Below, piece by piece: positions 51,921-60,228 of a DNA stretch of 64,000 nt. The DNA lies in the NCBI GenBank assembly GCA_045613745.1, contig JAZLBP010000013.1:62001-126000 (forward strand), given 5' to 3'. The notes beneath the pieces are model-generated. The model searched no databases. It was not told the origin of the DNA and saw only the letters and a list, made by a program, of their open reading frames with translations. Position numbers and translations under genes: made by a program. The DNA comes from UBA940 sp045613745 (GTDB taxonomy: Bacteria > Bacteroidota > Bacteroidia > Bacteroidales > Rikenellaceae). Each line of letters starts with the position of its first letter. The first letter of the stretch is position 1.

Positions 51921-52115
51921 ATGACAAAGTACAAGTTAAAAATAGGTAAGGTAGAAAGTGCCGTTGCGGACACCTACAAGAAGATTGAAAATAGTGCGGT
52001 AGAAGGTTATCAGGCTATTGAAAATGCCGTAGTCGGAACTTACAAGAAAATTGAGGATAAGTTTGTGGATAAATTTTTAGAGGAAACACCCGAGGATACA
52101 AACAACGAGAAATAG
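51921..52115 (+). CDS. Small repetitive helical protein
   Basis: A 64-residue protein with no signal peptide. It is made of imperfect 11-residue units: AVADTYKKIEN, AVEGYQAIEN, AVVGTYKKIED, then KFVDKFLEE. The spacing of A/V, Y/F and I suggests an amphipathic helix with an 11-residue period, able to lie on a membrane or pair with itself. Similar short proteins with a Y-K-K-I-E pattern occur beside AraC-type regulators in gut Firmicutes and Bacteroidota (from memory); their function is not known to me. The ATG at 51921 is chosen for the promoter just upstream. It is AT-rich like the divergent regulator gene. Confidence 0.75.
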   Translation: MTKYKLKIGKVESAVADTYKKIENSAVEGYQAIENAVVGTYKKIEDKFVDKFLEETPEDTNNEK

Positions 52116-52123
52116 TTATCACA

Positions 52124-52172
52124 ATAGACAAAGGTGGCGTATGAAAAAAAAACATACGCCACCTTTGTCTAT
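52124..52172 (+). terminator. 20-bp perfect inverted repeat with an A9 loop
   Basis: The arms 52124-52143 and 52153-52172 are perfectly complementary over 20 bp, and the 9-nt loop is all A. It starts 8 bp after the small-protein stop, so it probably ends or protects that transcript, but there is no T-tail. The length of the stem exceeds all other terminators in the window. Confidence 0.6.
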
Positions 52173-52186
52173 TCATAGCACATCAG

Positions 52187-52303
52187 CCAACGCACGGGGC
52201 GCAAGCCCCACACTTCTCGCAAAACCCTACACAAAACGGCACAAAAAAAAGACGACTCACATTTCTGTAAGTCGTCTTGGTGGTGGGAGCAAAGGGAGTC
52301 GAA
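52187..52303. repeat. Direct repeat copy 1 with a partial tRNA-Val 3' end
   Basis: 117 bp nearly identical to 52505-52632, apart from about 11 bases missing in the middle and a few substitutions. Its last 23 bp (52281-52303) equal the CCA end, acceptor strand and part of the T-arm of the tRNA-Val gene, then identity stops. It also carries a copy of the tRNA terminator hairpin. A GGGGC-gcaa-GCCCC hairpin lies near its start (52196-52209). Confidence 0.85.
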
Positions 52304-52504
52304 GCGCAAGCTGGCGGGGATACCTCTGCGCGCAGGGCATAAGCCCGAGCAATAAAATCAATCTATCCCCGCAACCCCGTACCCACGTTCTACATCGCTT
52401 GGCGAACACCAATGGATGGGATTGCCACGGCGAGGAGTGGTGGCCGAAGGCAGCGGGGGATGGGGAGGGTTGCGCGATGCTCGCATCAGAGCAAACCGCC
52501 ACAA
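52304..52504. other. Spacer between the two direct repeats
   Basis: About 200 bp, visibly richer in GC than the AraC region on the left. No gene is supported. A short open frame (52141-52599) crosses both repeats and the hairpins and is judged spurious. Confidence 0.6.
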
Positions 52505-52632
52505 CCAACGCACGGGGCGCAAGCCCCACACTCCTCGCAAAGTACCCTTCAAGCACCTCACAAAACAGCACAAAAAAAAGACGACTCACATTGCTGTAAG
52601 TCGTCTTGGTGGTGGGAGCAAAGGGAGTCGAA
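52505..52632. repeat. Direct repeat copy 2, reaching into tRNA-Val
   Basis: 128 bp matching copy 1 at 52187-52303. It contains the tRNA terminator hairpin and the first 23 bp of the intact tRNA gene (its 3' end), so copy 2 is the likely parent and copy 1 the duplicate. Confidence 0.85.
52571..52607 (-). terminator. Terminator of the tRNA-Val gene
   Basis: AAGACGACT (52578-52586) pairs with AGTCGTCTT (52599-52607) around a 12-nt loop. On the minus strand T8 follows. It begins 3 bp after the encoded CCA end. Confidence 0.9.
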
Positions 52633-52687
52633 CCCCTGACCCTCTGCTTGTAAGGCAGATGCTCTAAACCAACTGAGCTATGCTCCC
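52610..52687 (-). tRNA. tRNA-Val (anticodon TAC)
   Basis: On the minus strand the acceptor stem GGGAGCA pairs with TGCTCCC, and the anticodon loop CTTACAA sits on TCTGC/GCAGA, giving anticodon TAC for valine. The T-arm contains GGTTCGACTCC. The discriminator A and the CCA end are encoded (52613-52610). No other tRNA gene is visible within the window. Confidence 0.95.
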
Positions 52688-52795
52688 TTATTGATTGCGG
52701 TGCAAAGGTACTACTTTTTTCGTTACCTCCAAACTTTTTGAGCAAAAAATTTACACAAATTAACTTTTTCACCTCCAAATGCCCCGCAGATAGTA

Positions 52796-55700
52796 CTAAA
52801 CGGCCACTATTTCGCCCAACGTCACATACCACAGGTAGCCCTCGACCGAGTAGTCGCCCATCTGGTCGAGCAGTTCCATATAGCGTTTGATTTGTTTGCT
52901 GTGGTCCGAATCCTTGACGCGGCCGAACTTGTAGTCCACCACAACGGCGCGCGAGTCACCAATCATCACGCGGTCGGGACGGCGCACATCAGCACTGCGC
53001 GGCAGCAGGATATCGCTCTCGTTGCGCACAAGTTTCCACTCTTTGGAGAACCAGTCGGCCACCCTCTCGTCGGCAAAGGCATGCTCAACGCTTTCGCACA
53101 ATCGGGCGCTCTCCTGGCTCGACACAACGGCATCGACCTCCAAGCGGCGGATACCTGCCATCACATCCTCTTTCGAGCGGGCATTTTGGAATACGCGGTG
53201 CATCAGCACACCCATATCGCGGGGCGACAACGACAATCGAGTACCACCCTCGCCATAACGCGCGGTGGGTATTTTGAGTTTAATCTTGGCGGTGACGGGC
53301 GCAGTGGGATACTCATCCAAATGGAGTGTCGCGGAGTGCTTGTCGTCGTGTTGGGGAGCCTCGGTGGGCGCACCATAGTCGATGGCAAGGGTGCCGTCTT
53401 CGAGCACGTTGTAGGTGTATTCTTCCGCTTTAATCTCCTGGCTCGACTGCAACGAGCCCACAGCTGCCATAATGGTCTTGCCAATGCCCTTGGGTTGGGC
53501 GGGCAACATAACGTGCAGTTCGCACTCGGCACGCGTAACGGCCACATAGAGGATGTTCAGCGCATCGATGGCCTGCATCACAATCTCGTTATAATAGGTA
53601 GGTGCAAACTCGGTGTCGGCCGAGGCTTTGCTCAAAGTTACGGGGAAGGCGCTATCACCTCCAGCCACCTCGCTTCGGAGCCACAGCGTGTCGCCATCGC
53701 CCGAGTAGGGCCAATCGGTGTATGGGATAAGTACAGCCTTATATTCGAGTCCTTTGGACTTGTGGACGGTGATGATGGTTATGGCCGAAGTGCCTCCGGG
53801 CATCACAAGCGACTCGTTGCAGCCACTCTCCTCCCACCAGCGCACAAACTGCGGGATGTCAGCCACATTGCCCGACGAGAACGACAGAATCTGCTGATGC
53901 AGGGCCTGAATGTAGGACAGGTCGCCCTTGCAGCCGTCGAGGCCGTAATGCATAACGATATTCTCGAAGGCCTCTTCGGGTGATTTGCGTCCAACCGCAG
54001 CAAGTAACGCCTGCTGCTCTTCAGCAATGGGCGCATCGTAGGCACTGCCCAGATAGTTGTTGAACACAGCGCGAGAGATTGTGTCATCAATGTTTTGCGA
54101 CAGTTTCAGACACGCCACCACAAACACTACGGGCAGCGACGAGTCAATCCTCAAAGCCTCGCCCGTCACGATGTCGAAACAGAGGCGCGGGTCGGTGTTT
54201 TGTCGTTTGGCTTCGAGCAGAATCTGCGCAACGTCGTAACCCTCACGGTTGGTACGCACAAGAATTGCAATGTCCTCGGGGCGATAGCCGCGCAGTTGCA
54301 AGTCGCGTATGCGTTCCACGATAGGCGGTTGCTGGTCGGTTGAGTTGTCGTAAGAGCGAATAGTAGCATATCCACCCTGCGACTTATTCATAGGTATCTG
54401 CGCAAACTCGGCATAGGCGCGCGAGATAAGACCGCCAAGTTCAAGACTTTTGGCCGAGGTTATCTGTCCGCCATCCACAGCCTTCTCCAATGTTGCGCGA
54501 ACGGAGGTAGCCATAGCCTCGGTCACCGCGCCCGTAAAGCCGTTGTTGAACTGCACGATGCGGTGCCAGCTGCGGTAGTTGCCCTTCATAGGCTCGAAGT
54601 CGATGGAGCCTGCGGAGAGCTGATTGAAATGGTCGGCAACGTCATTTGCAAGGATTCGCCAGTCGCCACCCCTCCAACGATAGATTGACTGCTTGACGTC
54701 GCCCACCAACAGTACGGGTTGCTTCTCGCTGCGCGCGATGGACTCGGCCACCAGCGGTTTGAAGTTCTCCCACTGGGTGTGCGAGGTGTCCTGAAACTCA
54801 TCAATCATATAGTAGTCGAACCAACTACCCACGCGCTCGTAGATGAACGGCGCATCGGAGTCCTCAATAAGGCCGGCAATCAGGCGCGAGGTCTTGCTGA
54901 TGGGCAGGATATTCTTGTCGCTGCAAATGGTGTCAATACTCTTGCGCAGGTCGGCCAACAGCACAAATTCGTCGAATCGGCGCAGCACGATGTCGAGGGT
55001 GGTGAGCGCACGCATACCCTGTTTGAGTTCAACAAGCAGAGGGTTCACACGTTCGTACAACGCAGGGATGTCGGCATAGCGAGCAGACTTCTTGCCCGCC
55101 CACTTATCGATGTTATCTATAGCCGAGAGTATGGTTTTGTTGAGTTGCGGGAGCTGTCCCTGCGGCGAGGTCCAACGGGGCAGGAATGCCACAAAACTAC
55201 GCGACTGACCCGTAAAGTCCGCGATGGTAAAGCCATAAGAGTCGATAATTTCGAGCGCGCGCGTTGCCGCATCAACGACACCGGCACGCACCTCGGCATA
55301 GTTGGCGCGAAGGCGACGACCCATCTCGGTCAGTTGTTCGGAGTCGCTCAAATCGACACCCGCATTGTAGAACTCGTCGCTGAAAAGTTGTTTTCCGAGT
55401 TTGGCGATGTCGCGTCTTAAATCCCAGTTACGGCTATTATCGATACGACCCTCGACAAATCCATCGACGGTACGTTCGAGTGATGAGTTATCGGCGATGT
55501 TCTCAATCAGGTTGTCAGTAGCCGACGAGAGCAGGTCGTCGGTTTTGAGTTCGAGGGTATAGTTGAGTTCCACACCGAGTTCGCGCATAAACGAGCGCAC
55601 CACACGCTGAAAAAAGCGGTCGATGGTCATCACGGCAAAGTTGCTGTAATCGTGCAGAATACGGCTACGCACAGCCTCGGCGCGTTGTTGGATGCGGGTG

Positions 55701-55945
55701 GGTGTGAGGTCGGGGTGGTCGCGCAGCAGGTCTCGGCAGAAGTCGCTCTGCTCGCCACACGCCAGCGAGTCAATCTCACGCAGGATGCGTCGCTTCATCT
55801 CGTCGGTGGCCTTGTTGGTAAAGGTCACTGCAAGGATGTGGCTATAACTTTCGGGATCGAGGATTGTAGTCTCGATATATTTGTAGGCCAGGCGGTAGGT
55901 CTTACCCGAGCCCGCCGATGCGCTGAGTATCTTTATCTGTCCCAT
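52796..55945 (-). CDS. addA: AddA-like ATP-dependent helicase-nuclease
   Basis: A 1049-residue UvrD/RecB-type protein of the AddAB/RecBCD class, which resects double-strand breaks. Walker A ASAGSGKTYRLAYKY lies at 8-22, followed by the helicase block AVTFTNKATDEMKRRI. Walker B is YYMIDEFQDTSHTQWENF, and VGDVKQSIYRWRGGDW is motif III. SAITIITVHKSKGLEYKAVLIPYT covers later motifs. A PD-(D/E)XK nuclease domain closes the protein (DRVMIGDSRAVVVDYKFGRV, with D and K of the DYK motif). It faces the addB transcription unit. A TACCTTTG element ends 5 bp before the start codon, implying a leaderless mRNA. Confidence 0.9.
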   Translation of the reverse strand: MGQIKILSASAGSGKTYRLAYKYIETTILDPESYSHILAVTFTNKATDEMKRRILREIDSLACGEQSDFCRDLLRDHPDLTPTRIQQRAEAVRSRILHDYSNFAVMTIDRFFQRVVRSFMRELGVELNYTLELKTDDLLSSATDNLIENIADNSSLERTVDGFVEGRIDNSRNWDLRRDIAKLGKQLFSDEFYNAGVDLSDSEQLTEMGRRLRANYAEVRAGVVDAATRALEIIDSYGFTIADFTGQSRSFVAFLPRWTSPQGQLPQLNKTILSAIDNIDKWAGKKSARYADIPALYERVNPLLVELKQGMRALTTLDIVLRRFDEFVLLADLRKSIDTICSDKNILPISKTSRLIAGLIEDSDAPFIYERVGSWFDYYMIDEFQDTSHTQWENFKPLVAESIARSEKQPVLLVGDVKQSIYRWRGGDWRILANDVADHFNQLSAGSIDFEPMKGNYRSWHRIVQFNNGFTGAVTEAMATSVRATLEKAVDGGQITSAKSLELGGLISRAYAEFAQIPMNKSQGGYATIRSYDNSTDQQPPIVERIRDLQLRGYRPEDIAILVRTNREGYDVAQILLEAKRQNTDPRLCFDIVTGEALRIDSSLPVVFVVACLKLSQNIDDTISRAVFNNYLGSAYDAPIAEEQQALLAAVGRKSPEEAFENIVMHYGLDGCKGDLSYIQALHQQILSFSSGNVADIPQFVRWWEESGCNESLVMPGGTSAITIITVHKSKGLEYKAVLIPYTDWPYSGDGDTLWLRSEVAGGDSAFPVTLSKASADTEFAPTYYNEIVMQAIDALNILYVAVTRAECELHVMLPAQPKGIGKTIMAAVGSLQSSQEIKAEEYTYNVLEDGTLAIDYGAPTEAPQHDDKHSATLHLDEYPTAPVTAKIKLKIPTARYGEGGTRLSLSPRDMGVLMHRVFQNARSKEDVMAGIRRLEVDAVVSSQESARLCESVEHAFADERVADWFSKEWKLVRNESDILLPRSADVRRPDRVMIGDSRAVVVDYKFGRVKDSDHSKQIKRYMELLDQMGDYSVEGYLWYVTLGEIVAV

Positions 55946-55950
55946 AAGGT

Positions 55951-55958
55951 CAAAGGTA
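55951..55958 (-). promoter_or_regulatory. -7 element directly before addA
   Basis: The minus strand reads TACCTTTG only 5 bp before the addA ATG, so transcription would start at or within a few bases of the start codon. Confidence 0.6.
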
Positions 55959-56042
55959 CAAAAAAACTGGACAAACCATTGCAGTAGTTCCCAAAAATTT
56001 CACTACCTTGCAAGTTGAAAAACAAAAATTAGACTTTTCACC

Positions 56043-56747
56043 ATGAAACGATTTCTTTTAGCAATACTCGCCCTCGGCGCAATTCACACAATCAACGCCG
56101 CCGAGCCCAAACCCGAAACTCTGGACATCGACCAAATGAAAGGTTTCCACACCATACGCATCAGCGGCACTTTGTGTGTCGAGGTAGTGGGCACCCAGGC
56201 CAATCCCGCAATGCATCTCGAGCTGCGTGGCAACGACCGCCGACGCTTCGATTGGAGTGTCCGCGACAGCGTGCTCAATCTCTCGTTCGGCGCCAACTCC
56301 AACAGCCCCGCACAACCGCTGCTCACACTGTGGACTCCCACGCCCATCGAGCAACTGACAATCAAACGCGCCGACGTAAAACTTTTTGATACCGCAACTA
56401 CTCCCCTGCTGGATGTTACCCTTCAAGATGGTGCACGTCTGTCAGGCGAGGTTGAGTGTATGGACCTGCGACTCGATATGTCGGGCCGTTCGGTTGCCGA
56501 CATCGAGGGCAAAGCAACATACCAAACCATTGAGGTGCGTGGTAAGAGTGCACTCAAAGCCGACCGCGTAGAGAGCAAAAGCGTTGACCTGAATGCCAAA
56601 GGCTCTTCGGAGATCTATGTGAACGCCACCGAGCGCGCAGTCCTCGAATCGAAAGGCCGCACATCGGTATTCTACAACGGCAATCCCACCATTGTACGCA
56701 CCCAAACCAAACTCTCGGCAACCATCAATCCCATTGGCGCACGATGA
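56043..56747 (+). CDS. DUF2807-like exported beta-helix protein
   Basis: A 234-residue secreted protein (signal peptide 1-19, IHTINA-AE). GFHTIRISGTLCVEVVGTQ at about 34-52 and the regular later strands LDVTLQDGARLSGEV, LRLDMSGRSVADIEG and VDLNAKGSSEIYVNA fit the head-GIN/DUF2807 pattern, a single-stranded parallel beta-helix found in putative adhesins of Bacteroidota. The function is unknown. Its stop overlaps the addB start by 4 bp (ATGA), so a surface or periplasmic protein is translationally coupled to a DNA-repair enzyme, which is odd. Upstream, TACCTTG at 56004 is a degenerate -7 element. Confidence 0.8.
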   Translation: MKRFLLAILALGAIHTINAAEPKPETLDIDQMKGFHTIRISGTLCVEVVGTQANPAMHLELRGNDRRRFDWSVRDSVLNLSFGANSNSPAQPLLTLWTPTPIEQLTIKRADVKLFDTATTPLLDVTLQDGARLSGEVECMDLRLDMSGRSVADIEGKATYQTIEVRGKSALKADRVESKSVDLNAKGSSEIYVNATERAVLESKGRTSVFYNGNPTIVRTQTKLSATINPIGAR

Positions 56748-59602
56748 GCCGAACATTCCTTGAAAACGTAGCCCACGACCTGTGGCAGAGCTACGGCGAG
56801 GCGGTTCAGGAGATAAACATTTTGTTTCCGAGCCGCCGTGCTTCATTGTTCTTTCGCGAAGCGCTCTCGACCGAGATAGAAACACCAATGTGGTGTCCGC
56901 AAACAACCTCCATCGACGAGATTGCCGAACAGTTGAGCGGACTTACCACTGGCGACCGTATTCGTATGGTGGCCGAACTCTACAAGATTTGGATAGCACA
57001 CAGCGCCAAAGAGGTGAAACCCGAGTCGTTCGACAGTTTCTTCTTCTGGGGCGAGATGCTGATTGCCGACTTCGATATGGTCGACAAATATATGATTGAT
57101 GCCGAGATGTTGCTCAGCAACCTGTCGGATTTGCACGACCTGGATGGGTTTCACACCCTGTCGGCCGAGCAGGTGCGTATAATCGAGGAGTTCTGGAACA
57201 GCATCGACACCAATATCGACACATCGACCCACAAACAGAAATTCAACACCATATGGCGCAAGTTGCTGCCCGTATATAAGCAGTTTCGCGAGCGCCTGAC
57301 CGAACTTGGTATCGGTTACAGCGGACTCATCTACCGCACCGCAGCCGAAAAGACTCGCTGCGGCGAGTGCCCCGAATTGTCGAGCCAGCACTATGCCGTA
57401 GTGGGTATGAACGCCCTGTCGAACTCCGAGAAGGAGATTCTCAAATACCTCAAAGCAAACTATCTGGTCGATTTCTACTGGGATTACGACCGCTACTACA
57501 CCGACAACCGCCACAACGAAGCGGGACTCTTTATGCGCGACAACCTGCGCCGTTTCCCGCCCAAGGCAACCTTCGACTGCGAGCGACTGACCTCACCCAA
57601 GAGTATCCGCGTGGTGAGCACCCCTTCGGATGCAGTGCAGTGCAAGTATGCAGGAAAACGACTTGCCGAGATGGATGCCACCGACAAGAACACAGCTGTG
57701 GTGCTGACCGACGAGAATCTGCTGATGCCTATGCTCTACTCGCTGCCCGAACAGATGCAGAGCGTCAACATCACAATGGGCTACCCCATTCGCGGTGATA
57801 TCGCCTACTCGTTCTGCGAGCGACTCATCGAGTTGCAACGTCGCAAGCGCGAGGGCAAAAACTCAATCGCATTCTACCACAGCGACGTGACGGGAATTCT
57901 CGCGCACGCCTATCTGGCCGGCATTGCCGACACACGCGAGCTTACGAATATTATCCTCGAACGCCGAATGATATATGTGCCGCAAGACCTGTTCGAGGGT
58001 CGCGGCATACTCGAAACCATCTTCTCGCCCCAAAGCGGAGGAGCAAACATCGGTCGCTACATCCAACAAGTGATGAGCGCCGTTATGGAGTGCGCCGAGC
58101 AGGATGCAATGCGCAACGAACTCTTTACGGTCATTGCCGACCAGATTGACAAACTCGCAAACTCCATCGAATCGTGCGGCTTAGAGGTCGAGGAGAAGAC
58201 ACACCTAACTCTACTGCGCAAGGTGTTGCAAAGCACCAACGTCCCCTTCGAGGGCGAGCCGCTGGTGGGTGTGCAGATTATGGGATTCCTCGAAAGCCGC
58301 GCCCTGGACTTCCGCAATGTGATTATTCTGTCGATGAGCGACGACCACTGTCCCGGCAACCGCCTGTCGCAGCCGTCGTACATCCCCTACAAACTGCGCA
58401 AGGCCTATGGTATGCCCACGCCCGAGGAGCAGGAAGCGATGTATGCCTACTACTTCTATCGTCTGATGCAGCGTGCCGAGAACGTCGAACTGGTCTATTG
58501 CTCGCGCTCCGACGAACGCAACACAGGCGAGCAGAGCCGCTACATAAGTCAGCTTGCATACGAGAGTCCGCACACACTCGAACGTCTGGATATACAACTC
58601 AACGTCACATCTACCGTCGATCGCGAGATTGAACTCAGCAAACAAGACAACGAGATTGGCGACAAACTCAACCTCTGGCTGGACAACCCCGAGCACAAGT
58701 TGTCGCACTCGCGATTTTTCAAGTTTATTGAGTGTCCATTGAAGTTCTACTTCGACTCCATTGCGGGCCTCTCCCCCACCGACGAACTCAACGAAGAGGT
58801 CGATGGCTCGACTTTCGGTAACATCCTACACTACGCGATGCACAAACTCTACACGCCGCTCGTGGGTGTACACAACCCCAGCGAGCAAATACGTGCGCTT
58901 ATTGATTCATCTCGCGTGCGTGAAGTGGTGACCGAATCGGTAAACGAAGCCTATCTGTGCATCAAAAAGTCGCTTTCGACCGATGAGTGGGGCGGCACGC
59001 TGCGTATGATTCGCAATGTGGTGGTGCGCTACATCAACACTAACATCCTGCCCTTCGACGCCGCCAAGAAGAACTACACCATCATCGGCCTCGAAGACAA
59101 GCGAAATATGCCTTTCGAAATCCAAGTCAATGGACGCACGCACACAGTGTGGTTCTACGGCTCGGTGGACCGCATCGACCGCCTTGATGACGGCACGCTC
59201 GAAGTAATCGACTACAAAACGGGGCGCCCCAAAGGCACCAACAATAGCAACGAACAAATCAGCGACATCGCAACTCTGTTTGAGGGTACGGGCGATGAGG
59301 TTATCTCGTCCGTATTGCAGACCCTGCTCTACTCCGAGATGCTGACCCGCGACTATCCCGATGCTGTGGTACGTCCTACACTCTACTACGTTCGCAAGAT
59401 GCGTGGCGAGTACTCTCCGCTGATTTTCGACAAAAATCGCGACACCGAGATTACCTCCTACGCCGACTATGCAGCCGACTTCCGCCATTATTTCACCGAA
59501 GCGCTGACACGTCTGTTCACGTTGTCGCAACCTTTCACCCGTTGCACCGACACCAAAACGTGCCAATACTGCGACTTCAAGCAACTTTGCAACAGAAAAT
59601 AA
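56744..59602 (+). CDS. addB: AddB-like PD-(D/E)XK nuclease subunit
   Basis: A 952-residue partner of AddA. It has the AddB-type start EINILFPSRRASLFFREAL (with an inactive helicase-like half), then a C-terminal PD-(D/E)XK nuclease domain with SRFFKFIECPLKFYF, a cysteine often used for the Fe-S cluster, the catalytic VIDYKTGRPKG, and the final cysteine cluster CTDTKTCQYCDFKQLC. The four cysteines (one in IECP, three at the end) match the iron-sulfur staple of AddB. Transcribed with the DUF2807-like gene and divergently from addA; the two genes together encode the double-strand-break resection complex. Its Chi-like recognition sequence is unknown. Confidence 0.87.
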   Translation: MSRTFLENVAHDLWQSYGEAVQEINILFPSRRASLFFREALSTEIETPMWCPQTTSIDEIAEQLSGLTTGDRIRMVAELYKIWIAHSAKEVKPESFDSFFFWGEMLIADFDMVDKYMIDAEMLLSNLSDLHDLDGFHTLSAEQVRIIEEFWNSIDTNIDTSTHKQKFNTIWRKLLPVYKQFRERLTELGIGYSGLIYRTAAEKTRCGECPELSSQHYAVVGMNALSNSEKEILKYLKANYLVDFYWDYDRYYTDNRHNEAGLFMRDNLRRFPPKATFDCERLTSPKSIRVVSTPSDAVQCKYAGKRLAEMDATDKNTAVVLTDENLLMPMLYSLPEQMQSVNITMGYPIRGDIAYSFCERLIELQRRKREGKNSIAFYHSDVTGILAHAYLAGIADTRELTNIILERRMIYVPQDLFEGRGILETIFSPQSGGANIGRYIQQVMSAVMECAEQDAMRNELFTVIADQIDKLANSIESCGLEVEEKTHLTLLRKVLQSTNVPFEGEPLVGVQIMGFLESRALDFRNVIILSMSDDHCPGNRLSQPSYIPYKLRKAYGMPTPEEQEAMYAYYFYRLMQRAENVELVYCSRSDERNTGEQSRYISQLAYESPHTLERLDIQLNVTSTVDREIELSKQDNEIGDKLNLWLDNPEHKLSHSRFFKFIECPLKFYFDSIAGLSPTDELNEEVDGSTFGNILHYAMHKLYTPLVGVHNPSEQIRALIDSSRVREVVTESVNEAYLCIKKSLSTDEWGGTLRMIRNVVVRYINTNILPFDAAKKNYTIIGLEDKRNMPFEIQVNGRTHTVWFYGSVDRIDRLDDGTLEVIDYKTGRPKGTNNSNEQISDIATLFEGTGDEVISSVLQTLLYSEMLTRDYPDAVVRPTLYYVRKMRGEYSPLIFDKNRDTEITSYADYAADFRHYFTEALTRLFTLSQPFTRCTDTKTCQYCDFKQLCNRK

Positions 59603-59684
59603 CTCCCCCTCCCTCAAAGGCCTTTGAAAAACGCAGTTTTTCATCCACCGACCCGCGGGTTCTTTTTGATGATTCAAAAAAACA

Positions 59685-59719
59685 AAAAACGCGCTCCACA
59701 ACTGTGGAACGCGTTTTTC
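59685..59719 (-). terminator. Terminator of the ribosomal-protein operon
   Basis: AAAAACGCG (59685-59693) pairs with CGCGTTTTT (59710-59718), extended by TCCAC/GTGGA after one mismatch. On the minus strand a T-rich tract (GTTTTTTTGAATC) follows. Also serves convergent addB. Confidence 0.85.
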
Positions 59720-59752
59720 TTTATAGTGGCCCTATTTCAGGGTCGCTGATAA

Positions 59753-60226
59753 CTACTCGTTTACTACGACTGCCTCAGCCTCACCATCGGTGGTAGCTTT
59801 TTTGCTACGGCTACGACGGGTTTTGGGTTTCTCAGCAGCGGGAGTAGCAGCTGCAGTCTTGTAGGTCTCGTTGAAGTCTACCAGCTCGATAATACACATA
59901 TCTGCGGCGTCACCCAAACGGAAACCGGTTTTCAAGATGCGAGTGTAACCACCGGGACGACCTGCGATAACAGGAGCTACGGTGCGGAACAACTCTGCAG
60001 TTGCAGCCTTGTCACGGAGATAACCGAATACTACACGACGCGAGTGAGTGGTGTCCTCTTTCGACTTGGTAATAACGGGCTCAACATAAATTTTCAGGGC
60101 TTTTGCTTTGGCAACGGTAGTTTGAATTCTTTTGTGAAGAATCAACGAAGTAGCCATATTTGCAAGCATCGCCTTACGGTGACCGCGTTGGCGGCCAAGG
60201 TGGTTGAATTTCTTATTGTGTCTCAT
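59753..60226 (-). CDS. rplQ: 50S ribosomal protein L17
   Basis: 157 residues. MRHNKKFNHLGRQRGHRKAM is the typical start, and the domain ends near 115. A C-terminal tail of about 40 residues (AATPAAEKPKTRRSRSKKA) is low in complexity and charged, longer than in E. coli but usual in Bacteroidota. Last gene of the alpha-type operon, 2 bp after rpoA. Confidence 0.97.
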   Translation of the reverse strand: MRHNKKFNHLGRQRGHRKAMLANMATSLILHKRIQTTVAKAKALKIYVEPVITKSKEDTTHSRRVVFGYLRDKAATAELFRTVAPVIAGRPGGYTRILKTGFRLGDAADMCIIELVDFNETYKTAAATPAAEKPKTRRSRSKKATTDGEAEAVVVNE

Positions 60227-60228
60227 AA

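Noticed and set aside
52141..52599. A 152-codon plus-strand frame across the tRNA-related repeats
   Set aside because: It starts inside a hairpin loop, runs through both direct repeats and a copy of the tRNA terminator, and its repeated peptide only reflects the DNA repeat.
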